A stretch of DNA of 57,243 bases, taken from Bacteroidota bacterium (GTDB lineage Bacteria; Bacteroidota; Bacteroidia; Sphingobacteriales; Sphingobacteriaceae). Made by a program: the position numbers and the translations under genes. The DNA is taken from contig JABDBM010000018.1 in assembly GCA_013288685.1 (NCBI GenBank), positions 1-57,243 of the forward strand. Reading direction: 5' to 3'. Below, in pieces: positions 34,901-43,464 of the stretch (position 1 is the stretch's first letter; each line of letters opens with the position of its first letter). The notes under the pieces were generated by a model. The model was not told the origin of the DNA. It was given only the letters and a program-made list of their open reading frames with translations, and did no database searches.

Positions 34901-35618
34901 AATCGCCGGTAACTGGGAAAAGAGTATTGTTTAAGATACCTGACGGTGTATTCATAGTGCCAAGCCTCACACCGTTCAGCGCAAAAGGATCGGCCAGGTT
35001 AATTACCGTTGCGTTGTGAATGTAATTTAGGAAAAAAAACGAAAGAAAATAACCCAAAAATAACAGGATACCACCGGTGTAAATCACCTTTACATTGCGC
35101 GTAATAGCCACTAATCCAAAAAACAAGCAAGAGGTAAATATGAGGTTGGGTAAGGCAATCGTAAAAAACGGGTGCAGGTAATAGATCAGCTTATTTGGCC
35201 CATATTGTTTAGCGTCGCGCCAGCCCATAGCCGGCCCAAGCTTAGTACCAATATATGCCCCGATAATTACCGAACTTGCTATAAACAGCATGCAGGCAAA
35301 CGAGCCCAGGAAACGGCCCCAAAAATAACCGGCCTTTGTTATAGGATAAGTAAGGTAATAGTCCTTGGTGTTGTATTCAATATCGCGGTAAAGCGATGTG
35401 CCCATGATGGACGAACTTACCAGCATCATCAGCATGGTGATACCGGCGCACCACATGGCTATTAAATATGGAGCGTTAATGTGCTCTTTTTCGGCCACCG
35501 GTAACGAACCAGTTGCAAAGGTGCCGATGGTAAAAATAATGGCCGCAGCAAAGTACAGGTACATGGCGGGCCTGCGGATCCGGTTTTGGATCTCGAAAAC
35601 AAATATTTTAAGAAACAT
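31968..35618 (-). CDS. ABC permease fused to degenerate M1-type aminopeptidase
   Basis: A 1216-residue protein. Residues 1-~590 hold about twelve helices of an ABC-2-type permease (FEIQNRIRRPAMYLYFAAAI; RDIEYNTKDYYLTYPITKAG). From ~615 the sequence follows an M1 peptidase: beta-sandwich, then AKLAAQQWWRFQ and PEGLSTYSALVLMEKKYG. Where M1 enzymes have HExxHQWW, this has KLAAQQWW (residues 950-954, nt 32757-32771), so both histidines and the catalytic glutamate are gone. The later Glu of NEGxxxY survives as PEGLSTY. The peptidase part is thus likely non-catalytic. Its ATPase is the gene 23 bases upstream. Confidence 0.85.
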   Translation of the reverse strand: MFLKIFVFEIQNRIRRPAMYLYFAAAIIFTIGTFATGSLPVAEKEHINAPYLIAMWCAGITMLMMLVSSSIMGTSLYRDIEYNTKDYYLTYPITKAGYFWGRFLGSFACMLFIASSVIIGAYIGTKLGPAMGWRDAKQYGPNKLIYYLHPFFTIALPNLIFTSCLFFGLVAITRNVKVIYTGGILLFLGYFLSFFFLNYIHNATVINLADPFALNGVRLGTMNTPSGILNNTLFPVTGDFLLNRLLWSGIGIAILLYTYFTFSFEKFFSGKRDKDLVVDDTIPGKKGEIINVNTSFVGNYNRKTLLNLTRIELLNIARDNYFWIILSSGMVFLAFVFWMGSNNNGVPDFPRTVVLLDIFNDVFPFFIFFIIVFYTGETLHRDRITRYSFINDSLPPPNWVLNGSKLITLLILGVGLSIIPLLAGFVVQVLKGFHQFNFPVYLTYLFVVLLPRLLEMVVFAYVVHVLVNNKFVGHGIAIAIWVGVFFLRTSGIFNYNPLLYSYTPWFGVSDMDGMGHMLAPVSWFNLYWLLCAGLLIIISALFYYRGVTTSFKERLQLIAERFDNKTRLFTAVTLLAFLAVGGYVYYNVSYLNNFLTKGESDNRAIIYEKSLKQYQNLPLPKITRLKVYADLYPDQQRQQVKAFITITNKNNQPISKILLDADGLTDYTLKLNGRAVPFTCPLIYKRGFFSMFRPENDTSDFRLYTLVTPLAPGDSAMMELNSTVRFSGFSNGLYGDKLLRNGSFFTGGLPGLGYDDDDELSSPYERKKAGLPPKEEEEIAQNDPKGISTLKSGAAGDLVSYDLTIGTAGDQTVIGSGELKKQWRQNGRNYFHFVQDKPGMYAPFVAVSARYAVLKDSLQLGHKVNLNVYYHPAHNANVGRFMAGYKDGLTYYSKAYGDYPFSSMNLAETSIYGPREGSFTGYDTFAEYNSWNAHFDDVNQTDYCYFNAAKLAAQQWWRFQVAPNSTVGSLDIPEGLSTYSALVLMEKKYGKDNMRWILNDQIQFYSFIRRRMEEKEHPLIKADTWFEWGGKAAIAMYGLRDLIGEDSLNMALREFKNAYAFKNKPPYAGSNDLYRYLQKHTPDSMQYYLTDTWQKLTLYENSVTDVKAVPTGKNNEYKVTLKVNAGKVYIDAKGNDVPAMQMNDYIDIGIFGADTKNKEGRGQVNPLYLKKYKFTYGEHTITAIVKGKPVRVGIDPYGKLIERMFGVNWKDIASGQ

Positions 35619-35641
35619 GATTATCGGAGTTTAATGTTAGG

Positions 35642-36529
35642 TTAAATCGTGTTTACATCTACCCTTGTGGCGATATTGCTGAAATATACATCCTCCAGAT
35701 TGGGCACAGCCGGCACAAAACCATTTCCGGGGTTGGTTTCCTGCAATACCCTGATGTGCAGCTTGCCTGCCTTTAATTGGGTGGATATTACAGAAAAATC
35801 GTCCTGGTAGTGGCCCAACTCTGCTTTATCAATGGCTTTGCTATAAATTTTACCTTCCATTTCGCTTACAGCAGTGTCCGGCTCGCCGGCGTATAGTACT
35901 TCGCCCATGCAGATGATGGCAAAGTTGGAGCATAGCGTGCTTACATCCTCCACAATATGGGTGGACAGGATCACAATGGTATTTTCGCCAAGGCGGCTCA
36001 ACAGGTTATAAAACCGGTTTCGTTCGGCTGGGTCAAGGCCGGCGGTTGGCTCATCTACGATGATTAGCTTTGGATTACCGATTAATGCCTGTGCAATGCC
36101 AAAACGCTGCTTCATCCCACCCGAGTAAGTACCCAGGTGTTTCTTTTTATCTTTTGATAAATTCACGTTATCCAGCAGCGAATTCACTAAATCTTTACGC
36201 TCGGTTTTATTGCCGATTCCTTTTAGTTGCGCAATATGATCAAGCATCCGCTCCGCTGATATTTTGGGATACACGCCAAATTCCTGCGGTAAATAGCCCA
36301 ATAGCTGGCGTACCTCCGTTTTGTTTTTAAGCACGTCCAATCCGTCTAAAAAAACGCTGCCCGAGTCGGCTTCCTGTAGTGTGGCAATGGTGCGCATTAG
36401 CGATGATTTGCCAGCGCCGTTTGGCCCCAATAATCCAAACATCCCGTTTTCGAGGATTAAGGATACGTCTTTTATAGCCTGTACACCGTTGGGGTAGGTT
36501 TTATTCAGGTTTTTAATAGTTAATTTCAT
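35642..36529 (-). CDS. ABC transporter ATP-binding protein
   Basis: A 295-residue NBD of the ABC-2/YtrB type: Walker A GLLGPNGAGKSS, signature YSGGMKQRFGIAQ, Walker B LIIVDEPTAGLDP, switch His in LSTHIVED. The C-terminal ~75 residues form an extra domain typical of this group. It pairs with the 1216-residue permease. Its start overlaps the end of the upstream gene by 4 bases. Confidence 0.92.
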   Translation of the reverse strand: MKLTIKNLNKTYPNGVQAIKDVSLILENGMFGLLGPNGAGKSSLMRTIATLQEADSGSVFLDGLDVLKNKTEVRQLLGYLPQEFGVYPKISAERMLDHIAQLKGIGNKTERKDLVNSLLDNVNLSKDKKKHLGTYSGGMKQRFGIAQALIGNPKLIIVDEPTAGLDPAERNRFYNLLSRLGENTIVILSTHIVEDVSTLCSNFAIICMGEVLYAGEPDTAVSEMEGKIYSKAIDKAELGHYQDDFSVISTQLKAGKLHIRVLQETNPGNGFVPAVPNLEDVYFSNIATRVDVNTI

Positions 36530-37281
36530 TTTTTTATTGGTTTTTGGTTATTTAATATCTGTTGCGCAACGCCGTTCAATTCAAGCCGGGCGCTGTCGGC
36601 CAGGTGGTAGTTAAAGCTGGTTATGCTGCCGTCATAAATCATTAGCCTGCTTTTACTGCCTATGTTAAATGAGGCATTTCCAAATTGATTATCCTCGAGT
36701 ACAATGGTCTTCGATGCGCTGACCGGACTTTTGCCGCTGGTTACATTAAGGTTTTTGATGGCATTGTGATCAAAAACAACCGTACTACCATAATCCTGGT
36801 TAACGTTTAAAGTATCCTGCTTAAAACCGTTGATCAATACATCTTTCATGTGCCATTCATCACGCACTATGGTGTCTATATAGGGTTTACCCTTATTAAT
36901 ATAATAGCGGGCGTTTACATTTACAGTTACCAGTTTAGGGCAGCGTATAACTAACAAATAGGTATTCCGGTTAAATAGATACCCGTCTTTAAATTCGGCG
37001 GTGATTTGAATTTTCCGCCCGGTTTGTACAACCCTCACATATTCCAGGGCCACAGAATCAACCCGTACGCTAAAGGGACCCTGTTCAAATTTCACATTTG
37101 CGGCTGAAGACGAAATGACATCTACCGTATCAAAATCCTTATTTTTTAACGTGGTGTAACCATTATATATATCCTTATACCGCCCTGAATCATAGGCTTT
37201 TTTTAGCAGCAGGTCATAATATCCCAGTGATATTACAACAAAAAGCGCCGCGATAAATACTAAAATATTACTTGTTCTCAT
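36526..37281 (-). CDS. Membrane-anchored GIN/DUF2807-like beta-helix protein
   Basis: A 251-residue protein with an N-terminal helix (SNILVFIAALFVVISLGYY) and a strand-rich body (VDVISSSAANVKFEQGPFSV; LNVTSGKSPVSASKTIVLED; NASFNIGSKSRLMIYDGSI). That alternation is the mark of the GIN/auto-transporter adhesin-head-like right-handed beta-helix. It lies between the GntR gene and the second ATPase, with overlaps of 14 and 4 bases, so it is an integral part of the operon. Confidence 0.65.
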   Translation of the reverse strand: MRTSNILVFIAALFVVISLGYYDLLLKKAYDSGRYKDIYNGYTTLKNKDFDTVDVISSSAANVKFEQGPFSVRVDSVALEYVRVVQTGRKIQITAEFKDGYLFNRNTYLLVIRCPKLVTVNVNARYYINKGKPYIDTIVRDEWHMKDVLINGFKQDTLNVNQDYGSTVVFDHNAIKNLNVTSGKSPVSASKTIVLEDNQFGNASFNIGSKSRLMIYDGSITSFNYHLADSARLELNGVAQQILNNQKPIKK

Positions 37282-37663
37282 TGTCCTTCTCCGTTGTGTA
37301 GTGTTCCAATTTAAATTGTTCGTACCGTTGCTGTAAATCTTCCAGGCTTATATCCAGCAGGTAAATACTCCTGAAAAAACCGGCAAGATCCTGTTCAATA
37401 AATCGTTCCTTGCGATAGGCCTTTACCTTTTCCAGGCCCTGGGGGGCTACAAAAAGGCCCAGTCCTCTTTTATTGTATATTACTTCCTGCACTTGCAAAA
37501 ATTCGTAAGCCCGCATTACGGTGTTGGGGTTAACCTCCAGCTCAACTGCCATATCACGTACCGAGGGTATTTTTTGTTCGGCCGGCCATTTGCCCAGCAA
37601 TATATTTTCGCTTACAAAAGCGGCAATTTGCAGGTAAATAGCTTCGTTGTCTCTAAATTCCAT
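37268..37663 (-). CDS. GntR-family (YtrA subfamily) transcriptional repressor
   Basis: A 131-residue short GntR regulator: winged helix (AIYLQIAAFVSENILLGKWP; IPSVRDMAVELEVNPNTVMRAYEFLQ; GLGLFVAP) and a short two-helix C-terminal extension, the YtrA layout. It presumably represses the operon it lies in. An operator-like TAGTGTA-N12-TACACTA is at 39293-39318, at the operon's promoter. Confidence 0.9.
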   Translation of the reverse strand: MEFRDNEAIYLQIAAFVSENILLGKWPAEQKIPSVRDMAVELEVNPNTVMRAYEFLQVQEVIYNKRGLGLFVAPQGLEKVKAYRKERFIEQDLAGFFRSIYLLDISLEDLQQRYEQFKLEHYTTEKDNENK

Positions 37664-37679
37664 TTTGTTGCTATTTAAA

Positions 37680-38450
37680 TTAAACCTGCTTTTCTTTTAA
37701 CCGGTAATAAGATGCCACCCAAAGCATCAGCGCTAAAACCGAAATGAGGTATACGATATACGGATCGGGCATATTATTAAAATTAATGTCCATTATGCGG
37801 CCATTTTCTATAAACCGAACGTTGCCAAAGGGTACAGGGACGCCAATATTTCGCCCCAATAGTATATTAAGGGCTATTTTATTAACAAAAATGATTGTGG
37901 CAAACAATATGAAAAACACAAAACCTGTTTTAATAAAATGAAGTTTTTCGAAAAATATAGCGCCAAAAAGGGCAACCGCATGAAGAAACGCATACAAAAT
38001 ATATACTTCTAATATATGCCGGTCAAAAACATCAAAAAAATCGGGTTGGTTACCTGGCAGGTGCTGAATATTTACCGCAAGCATTACCGCCGCCCAAAAA
38101 ACTGTGACAAAAACTACCAGGAATATTACAAATGAATACAGCCAGGCTACCAGGTACTTTTCTAAATGCGATGCGGGTAAAGTGAGAGCCGACACCGCAC
38201 TTTTCTTATCGCCGATGCCCGCAAATACGGTGCTGGTAAAAAATGTACCTGCAAATAATAAAATCGGGATAAAAATAGCCGCCTGAAAACTCTTATTTAC
38301 CGGAATTTGTATCATATACACCACAAAACTGCCGCCCAGCACCATGAAACCCATCAATACGATCAAACTCATCAGGTAGCTTTTGTAGTGTTCAACAGTG
38401 TGTTTTATAAACAGCCTGCCAAAACGTTCTAAGTTAAAAATGTCGTTCAT
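37680..38450 (-). CDS. ABC-2-type membrane permease subunit
   Basis: A 256-residue protein with about six helices (LMSLIVLMGFMVLGGSFVVY; FIPILLFAGTFFTSTVFAG; YIVYLISVLALMLWVASYY). The periplasmic turn SVLALTL..ASHLEKYL is typical of Bacteroidota ABC-2 permeases. It stands one base after the ATPase stop and is the membrane half of that transporter. Confidence 0.85.
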   Translation of the reverse strand: MNDIFNLERFGRLFIKHTVEHYKSYLMSLIVLMGFMVLGGSFVVYMIQIPVNKSFQAAIFIPILLFAGTFFTSTVFAGIGDKKSAVSALTLPASHLEKYLVAWLYSFVIFLVVFVTVFWAAVMLAVNIQHLPGNQPDFFDVFDRHILEVYILYAFLHAVALFGAIFFEKLHFIKTGFVFFILFATIIFVNKIALNILLGRNIGVPVPFGNVRFIENGRIMDINFNNMPDPYIVYLISVLALMLWVASYYRLKEKQV

Positions 38451-38451
38451 T

Positions 38452-39288
38452 TTAGTTTGTCTTTAAAATTTCTAAAACCTGTTTATTGCCGCTGATGATG
38501 GCATTGAAAAGCAGCTCCAGATCAACCTTGCTGAATTTACCGGTAGTGTTGCGCAGGATGGCATTTTTACCGCGCATTGCTTCTTCCTCGTATATCACCG
38601 GCAAGTCCTTTACATCGGGGTATACGCCAAAAGTCAGTCGGCTTGCTATTTCGTCGAGTGATTGGTTAACGGCAATTTCGCGATCGTGCAATACCAGCAG
38701 TGTATCTATTAGGCTGTCAAGGTCACGTACCTGGTGGGTTGATATCACGATGCAGCGATCCTCAGTAAGTACCGATGCTATTAGTTTGCGGAATTGTATT
38801 TTTGATGGAATATCCAGTCCATTGGTGGGCTCATCCATAATGAGCAACCCCGTATTGGTAGCCAGTCCAAAAGCAATCATCGCCTTTTTTTGCTGACCGT
38901 ATGATTGTTTGTCCATTACCGAATCAATATCAACGTCGAGGGCCTTCAAGTAATGATAAAAGTCGCTTTGGCTAAATTGGGGGTAAAAGCCTGCTGTATT
39001 GGCAACAAACTGCACCGGGGTAAGGTGAGGCATAAACAACTCTTCGGCAATAAAGTAAATATCCTGCAATACAGATACCGGTCTGTTGGCAACGTTAATA
39101 GCATTATAAAGACAGCTACCTTTAACCGGGAAAGCGAGGCCCGTCATATTTTTTAACAGCGTTGATTTCCCTGCACCGTTTTTGCCGAGCAAACCATAGA
39201 TGTGCCCTTGCGCTAATTGCAGGTTAAGGTCCTTAAAAAGTAGTGGCTTATGCGGGTATCCAAAACTTAAACTTTTTATTTCTATCAT
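38452..39288 (-). CDS. ABC transporter ATP-binding protein, first gene of operon
   Basis: A 278-residue NBD. Walker A GLLGKNGAGKST, a diverged signature QSYGQQKKAMIAFGL (SYGQQ in place of LSGGQ), Walker B LLIMDEPTNGLD and switch His STHQVRD. The permissive signature is common in ABC-2 ATPases of this sort. It is the promoter-proximal gene of the GntR operon. Confidence 0.9.
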   Translation of the reverse strand: MIEIKSLSFGYPHKPLLFKDLNLQLAQGHIYGLLGKNGAGKSTLLKNMTGLAFPVKGSCLYNAINVANRPVSVLQDIYFIAEELFMPHLTPVQFVANTAGFYPQFSQSDFYHYLKALDVDIDSVMDKQSYGQQKKAMIAFGLATNTGLLIMDEPTNGLDIPSKIQFRKLIASVLTEDRCIVISTHQVRDLDSLIDTLLVLHDREIAVNQSLDEIASRLTFGVYPDVKDLPVIYEEEAMRGKNAILRNTTGKFSKVDLELLFNAIISGNKQVLEILKTN

Positions 39289-39292
39289 TTGT

Positions 39293-39350
39293 TAGTGTAT
39301 TAGTGTGATAGTACACTACAAATGTAATACGATTTATTTAAGATGCAAAT
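39293..39350 (-). promoter_or_regulatory. Promoter and YtrA-type operator of the GntR/ABC operon
   Basis: Minus-strand -7 box TACATTTG (39319-39326) and TTG (39347-39349) with a 19-20-base spacer fit a Bacteroidota promoter. Directly downstream is the inverted repeat TAGTGTA-N12-TACACTA (39293-39299 with 39312-39318), overlapping the expected start site, with a nested TAGTGT-N6-ACACTA. I recall AGTGTA-N13-TACACT as the Bacillus YtrA operator; here the gap is 12. The first start codon is at 39288. Confidence 0.7.
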
Positions 39351-39486
39351 GTTTTTTTAAAAAATATTTTTAGTTCATTGTTCGTAACCAATTGTAAAAA
39401 ATTGCATCATTAAGAAGCATCTGCACAGCAAAAAGTATTTTTACCTATATTTCGTTTTTAAATGGCTGCCAACATTTTCTGCCCTT

Positions 39487-42400
39487 ATGATTGTAAAAAA
39501 ATATTTTTATATCGTATTCATATTGATTGCATCGTCGTGTAAAAATACATTCAACAATGTGCCCGACAGCGGGGAGCGCGCATTCAGGGACCCGGTAATT
39601 GAGCCTTTAAAATTCACATCAGTCAAAAAAATTAATTGGGCAAAAATCCCTACGGTAAATATTATGCCGGTTATTAAGGATTTCAGCATGGCCAAACTGC
39701 CCGAACAATCTTATAAAACCGCCGGCACGGCAATCGTTATAAAGCCTGTTACCCCAGTTGCTTTTGATTTTAACTCGCTGCCTGTAAAAGATTTGGATAT
39801 TGATAAGCTTTCTGCCAAAGCTTTGGATTTTAAGTCGTTTGTTTTGCCGCCGCCTCAAATCATCAAATCGGGCGAACTGCACTTAAAAAATAAAGACCTG
39901 CTGCTTTACGAATTTGGCGAAACCGCCGGTCTGCAGGCCGACTGGATAACCTGTTTGTATAAGGATAATGAGGGCTTTTTGTGGATTGCCACCTACTGGG
40001 GGCTTTTCAGGTACGATGGCGACAGCCTTTCATTATTTGTTCCCGGCCCTATCGACCATAATGTGAACAGCATAGTGGAGGACAAGTTCGGCCGTATTTG
40101 GGTGGGCGAAAATGGTGGCGGCATTTTGGTATTGGATTTAAAAAAGGGTATCCTGCGTAAAACCAATGAGGATAGTGGTTTAAACAGCAGCAAGGTATTG
40201 CGTATGATGCTGGATAAACAGGATCGGCTGTGGGTTACCTATACCAGCGGCGGGGTAGATATCATCAACACTAAAACAGAAACTGTAGCATTGCTTGACG
40301 AGAGCCACGGCTTATCCACATCAAAATCAACCCGCCAGGTAGTACAAGATAATAAAGGTGATGTCTGGATAGCAACTGATGGCGGCGGATTAAACTATAT
40401 AGACCTGGCCAATAAAAAAATTAAATACCTGGATAAAGCACATGGCTTAAGTTCCGACTCATTAAGCAAGGTAATCTACGACTACCATGGTCATGTTTGC
40501 ATCGGGTTTGACGATGGAGCCATTGATGTAATTAACCCGCAAACCAATAGCATCCAACCCATTAAGGAGCTTCAGCAACGCAACGTTAGTTTGACTAATT
40601 TATTTGAAGATAGCAAGGGGAAAATTTGGGTGGGTACCAATACCGGCGCGTATGTGCTAAATGCTGAGAAAACAAAATTAAGCAATATCACAACCTCCGA
40701 TGGCTTGAATGGACAAGCCATTCAACGAATAGATGAAGATAACGACGGCCAGGTTTGGATTGCAACAAATGCCGGGTTGAATGTGATTAACAATCATAAA
40801 ATAATTGCTGAACATATTGGCAACGAACGAACTGCCACCATTTTTGAAGATGCACAGGGACTGATATGGCAGGGCACCAATAACGGCATCAATATCATTA
40901 ATCGCAGTACCAATACTATTAAACACCTGGGCGTTGCGCAAGGGCTCACCAATGATAGCATACAAACCATTAAAGAAATACAGGGCAATATTTTCATTTG
41001 CACCAACAGAGGTTTAAATGTTATTGACGGCGGCAGGTCGTCACTTTTTCAAATAGGCCCAGAGCAAGGCTTCACCAATAAAATTATACTGTCTATCGTT
41101 CCGGATAAAGCAGGCAGGCTATGGATAGGCGGCGACCAGGACGGTGTGGATGTTTATGATCCGTCAAATAGTACACTCAAACATATTGGCAAGGCCCGCG
41201 GCTTGAGCGACGGTTATTATATTGACGATATGAGGGCAGATAGCCGCGGACATATTTGGGTAAGTACCCGGCTGGGCGGCGTCGATGAAATTGACCCGGA
41301 TAACTGGACCATTAAGTATTTGAATATCATAAACGGTTTAAAAGTTTTGTCGCCGGATGAGCATGGTAATATGTGGATCGGAACCATCAACGGCATCTGC
41401 ATTGCCGACTGGAAAAACAATACGCTTACCAGGTTTGCGGGCCCCCAGGGGTTAATTAATGAGAAAGTAGTATCACTAATTCCATATAGGGGGCACATGT
41501 ACGCCGGCACCTATAAAGGCATCACCGAAATAACGCCGCCGGCAACGGGTATCAACAACAGCAAAAAATGGGGCGTTAAGTCGTTTGGTTCTACCTATGG
41601 CATTTCTAAAATAAATATAGGCTCTTCTCTTACCGATTTGATCACTAAAGACGGTTTGTACTGCTGGGGGGATGCCGGATTAAACCTGCTGGACTTATCG
41701 AAAACGGCTAATCCTGTTGCACCTGTATCCATTACCGGGTTAAACATTATGGACGAGCCAAAGTTTTTTGTTAACCGTGCGCAATTTGAAACGCAGGGAA
41801 AAGACACCCTTTGGGAGCGGAATGATACGACCATTAACAAAGCTAAAACCCATACAACCGCCGAAAACGACCCGGATAACGGATTAAGCTGGAATGGGGT
41901 TAGCGGCCCGTATAATATGCCCGATAATTTACAGCTGTCGTACGATCAAAATTTTATTCAGTTTCATTTTAACAGCTTAAACTTAACCAAGTACGATACT
42001 ACCCGGTACCGCTACAAGCTATCGGGCGCTGATGAAAAATGGCACGAAGTGAACAATTTTACCTCGAGCCGCAATTACTTTAGCCTGTCGCCGGGTAATT
42101 ATACTTTCGAAGTTATTGGGCGGGCTGCTGATAAGGGTTGGAGCGCGCCTGCAAAATTCAGTTTTTCTATCGGCTATCCCTGGTGGCAAAAGTGGTGGGC
42201 ATGGTTGCTTTATATTGCTGTGTTTGCGGCAGTAGTTTGGCTGTTTGTATACTACCGGTCGCTACAGTTGGTTAGGGATAAACGCCTGCTGGAGCATAAA
42301 GTACAATTGCGAACCGAAGAGGTTTTACAGCAAAAAGAGGAAATAGAAGCGCAACGCGATAACCTGGAAAAAGCTGTGGACGAATTGAAGATTACGCAAT

Positions 42401-43167
42401 CGCAGCTTATTCAAAGCGAAAAACTGGCTTCGCTGGGTGAGTTGACTGCCGGCATAGCGCACGAAATACAAAACCCGCTGAATTTTGTAAATAATTTCTC
42501 GGAAGTAAGCGTTGAGATGATCAATGATTACAAGGAAGATATTGGCCGTGAGCCTGAAGGTCTTGAAGCTGAACTACTTGAAAACCTGGAACAAAACCTG
42601 CAGAAGATAAACCAACATGGCAAACGTGCCGGCGGCATTGTGCGCAATATGCTAATGCACTCGCGCACCAATAGCGGCGACCGTGAGCTGACCGACATTA
42701 ATGCCTTAGCCGACGAATACATGCGCCTGGCGTACCATGGCCTAAAAGCAAAAGACAAAACATTTAACGCCGCCATTACTACCGATCAGCACAATAAACT
42801 ACCCAAAGTAAAGATAGCCCCGCAGGACGTTGGGCGGGTGTTGCTCAATATATTTAGCAACGCCTTTTATGCTGTTCATCAAAAACAAAAAAAGAACATC
42901 GCAGGCTACCAGCCCCAGGTAAAACTAACCACTACAGGCGATAAAACCCATGTTGAAATAAGGATAAGGGACAATGGCGACGGTATACCGGAAAATATAA
43001 AAAACAAAGTAATGCAGCCCTTTTTTACAACCAAACCAACGGGCGAAGGTACGGGGCTTGGGCTTTCTATCAGCTACGATATTATTGTGAAGGGGTATGG
43101 CGGGAGTATTGATATTAATACGGAACCTGGTAGTTACACTGAGTTTGTGGTGACTATTCCTGCGTAA
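39487..43167 (+). CDS. Large two-component propeller histidine kinase, lipoprotein signal
   Basis: A 1226-residue protein. N-terminal lipobox-like IASSC (Cys18); a polar region to ~140; two-component propeller repeats ~150-740 (LWIATYWGLFRYDG, IWVGENGGGILVLDL, repeated); a Y_Y_Y domain ~800-905 (FNSLNLTKYDTTRYRYKLSG); one transmembrane helix ~915-933; coiled coil; HisKA with H992 in GIAHEIQNPLN; HATPase to the end (DNGDGIPENI; TGLGLS). It ends there, without a receiver or AraC domain, so it is not an HTCS. No response regulator gene is beside it. It probably senses a periplasmic glycan or other ligand. Confidence 0.92.
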   Translation: MIVKKYFYIVFILIASSCKNTFNNVPDSGERAFRDPVIEPLKFTSVKKINWAKIPTVNIMPVIKDFSMAKLPEQSYKTAGTAIVIKPVTPVAFDFNSLPVKDLDIDKLSAKALDFKSFVLPPPQIIKSGELHLKNKDLLLYEFGETAGLQADWITCLYKDNEGFLWIATYWGLFRYDGDSLSLFVPGPIDHNVNSIVEDKFGRIWVGENGGGILVLDLKKGILRKTNEDSGLNSSKVLRMMLDKQDRLWVTYTSGGVDIINTKTETVALLDESHGLSTSKSTRQVVQDNKGDVWIATDGGGLNYIDLANKKIKYLDKAHGLSSDSLSKVIYDYHGHVCIGFDDGAIDVINPQTNSIQPIKELQQRNVSLTNLFEDSKGKIWVGTNTGAYVLNAEKTKLSNITTSDGLNGQAIQRIDEDNDGQVWIATNAGLNVINNHKIIAEHIGNERTATIFEDAQGLIWQGTNNGINIINRSTNTIKHLGVAQGLTNDSIQTIKEIQGNIFICTNRGLNVIDGGRSSLFQIGPEQGFTNKIILSIVPDKAGRLWIGGDQDGVDVYDPSNSTLKHIGKARGLSDGYYIDDMRADSRGHIWVSTRLGGVDEIDPDNWTIKYLNIINGLKVLSPDEHGNMWIGTINGICIADWKNNTLTRFAGPQGLINEKVVSLIPYRGHMYAGTYKGITEITPPATGINNSKKWGVKSFGSTYGISKINIGSSLTDLITKDGLYCWGDAGLNLLDLSKTANPVAPVSITGLNIMDEPKFFVNRAQFETQGKDTLWERNDTTINKAKTHTTAENDPDNGLSWNGVSGPYNMPDNLQLSYDQNFIQFHFNSLNLTKYDTTRYRYKLSGADEKWHEVNNFTSSRNYFSLSPGNYTFEVIGRAADKGWSAPAKFSFSIGYPWWQKWWAWLLYIAVFAAVVWLFVYYRSLQLVRDKRLLEHKVQLRTEEVLQQKEEIEAQRDNLEKAVDELKITQSQLIQSEKLASLGELTAGIAHEIQNPLNFVNNFSEVSVEMINDYKEDIGREPEGLEAELLENLEQNLQKINQHGKRAGGIVRNMLMHSRTNSGDRELTDINALADEYMRLAYHGLKAKDKTFNAAITTDQHNKLPKVKIAPQDVGRVLLNIFSNAFYAVHQKQKKNIAGYQPQVKLTTTGDKTHVEIRIRDNGDGIPENIKNKVMQPFFTTKPTGEGTGLGLSISYDIIVKGYGGSIDINTEPGSYTEFVVTIPA

Positions 43168-43240
43168 GGTTAGCGAAATCGTGAGTACCCTGGTACAAAA
43201 AATTGAAGCATTTACAGAACGTACAGCGACTAAATTATTG

Positions 43241-43381
43241 CCGTTGGCTTCAGCCAACGGATAATCTAAGCAATTGACAAGGCTTTAGCCGAAATGGCTA
43301 CCATGCCTAACTACAGCATAGCGATTATTTCGGCTAAAGCCTTTTTAGATTAATATAAGTCCCGTTGGCTAAAGCCAACGG
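43241..43381. repeat. Three nested hairpins (CCGTTGGC and GGCTTTAGCC)
   Basis: Hairpin 1 at 43241-43260, CCGTTGGC-ttca-GCCAACGG; hairpin 2 at 43362-43381, CCGTTGGC-taaa-GCCAACGG. Between them a perfect 16-bp inverted repeat pairs 43280-43295 (AGGCTTTAGCCGAAAT) with 43327-43342. The two outer hairpins are also inverted copies of each other (ATTGCCG outward on one side, CGGCAAT on the other). It lies in the 297-base gap between the kinase and helicase genes. Confidence 0.85.
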
Positions 43382-43464
43382 CAATGATTTTTTTACCGGA
43401 GCGACAACACAGATTATTCTCCCAACGAATTGCGTAATTTTACCACTTGTACCGTTAGTAGCCC

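Noticed and set aside
39487..43167. Hybrid two-component system (HTCS) for polysaccharide use
   Set aside because: The protein ends after the ATPase domain. There is no receiver or AraC-type HTH domain.
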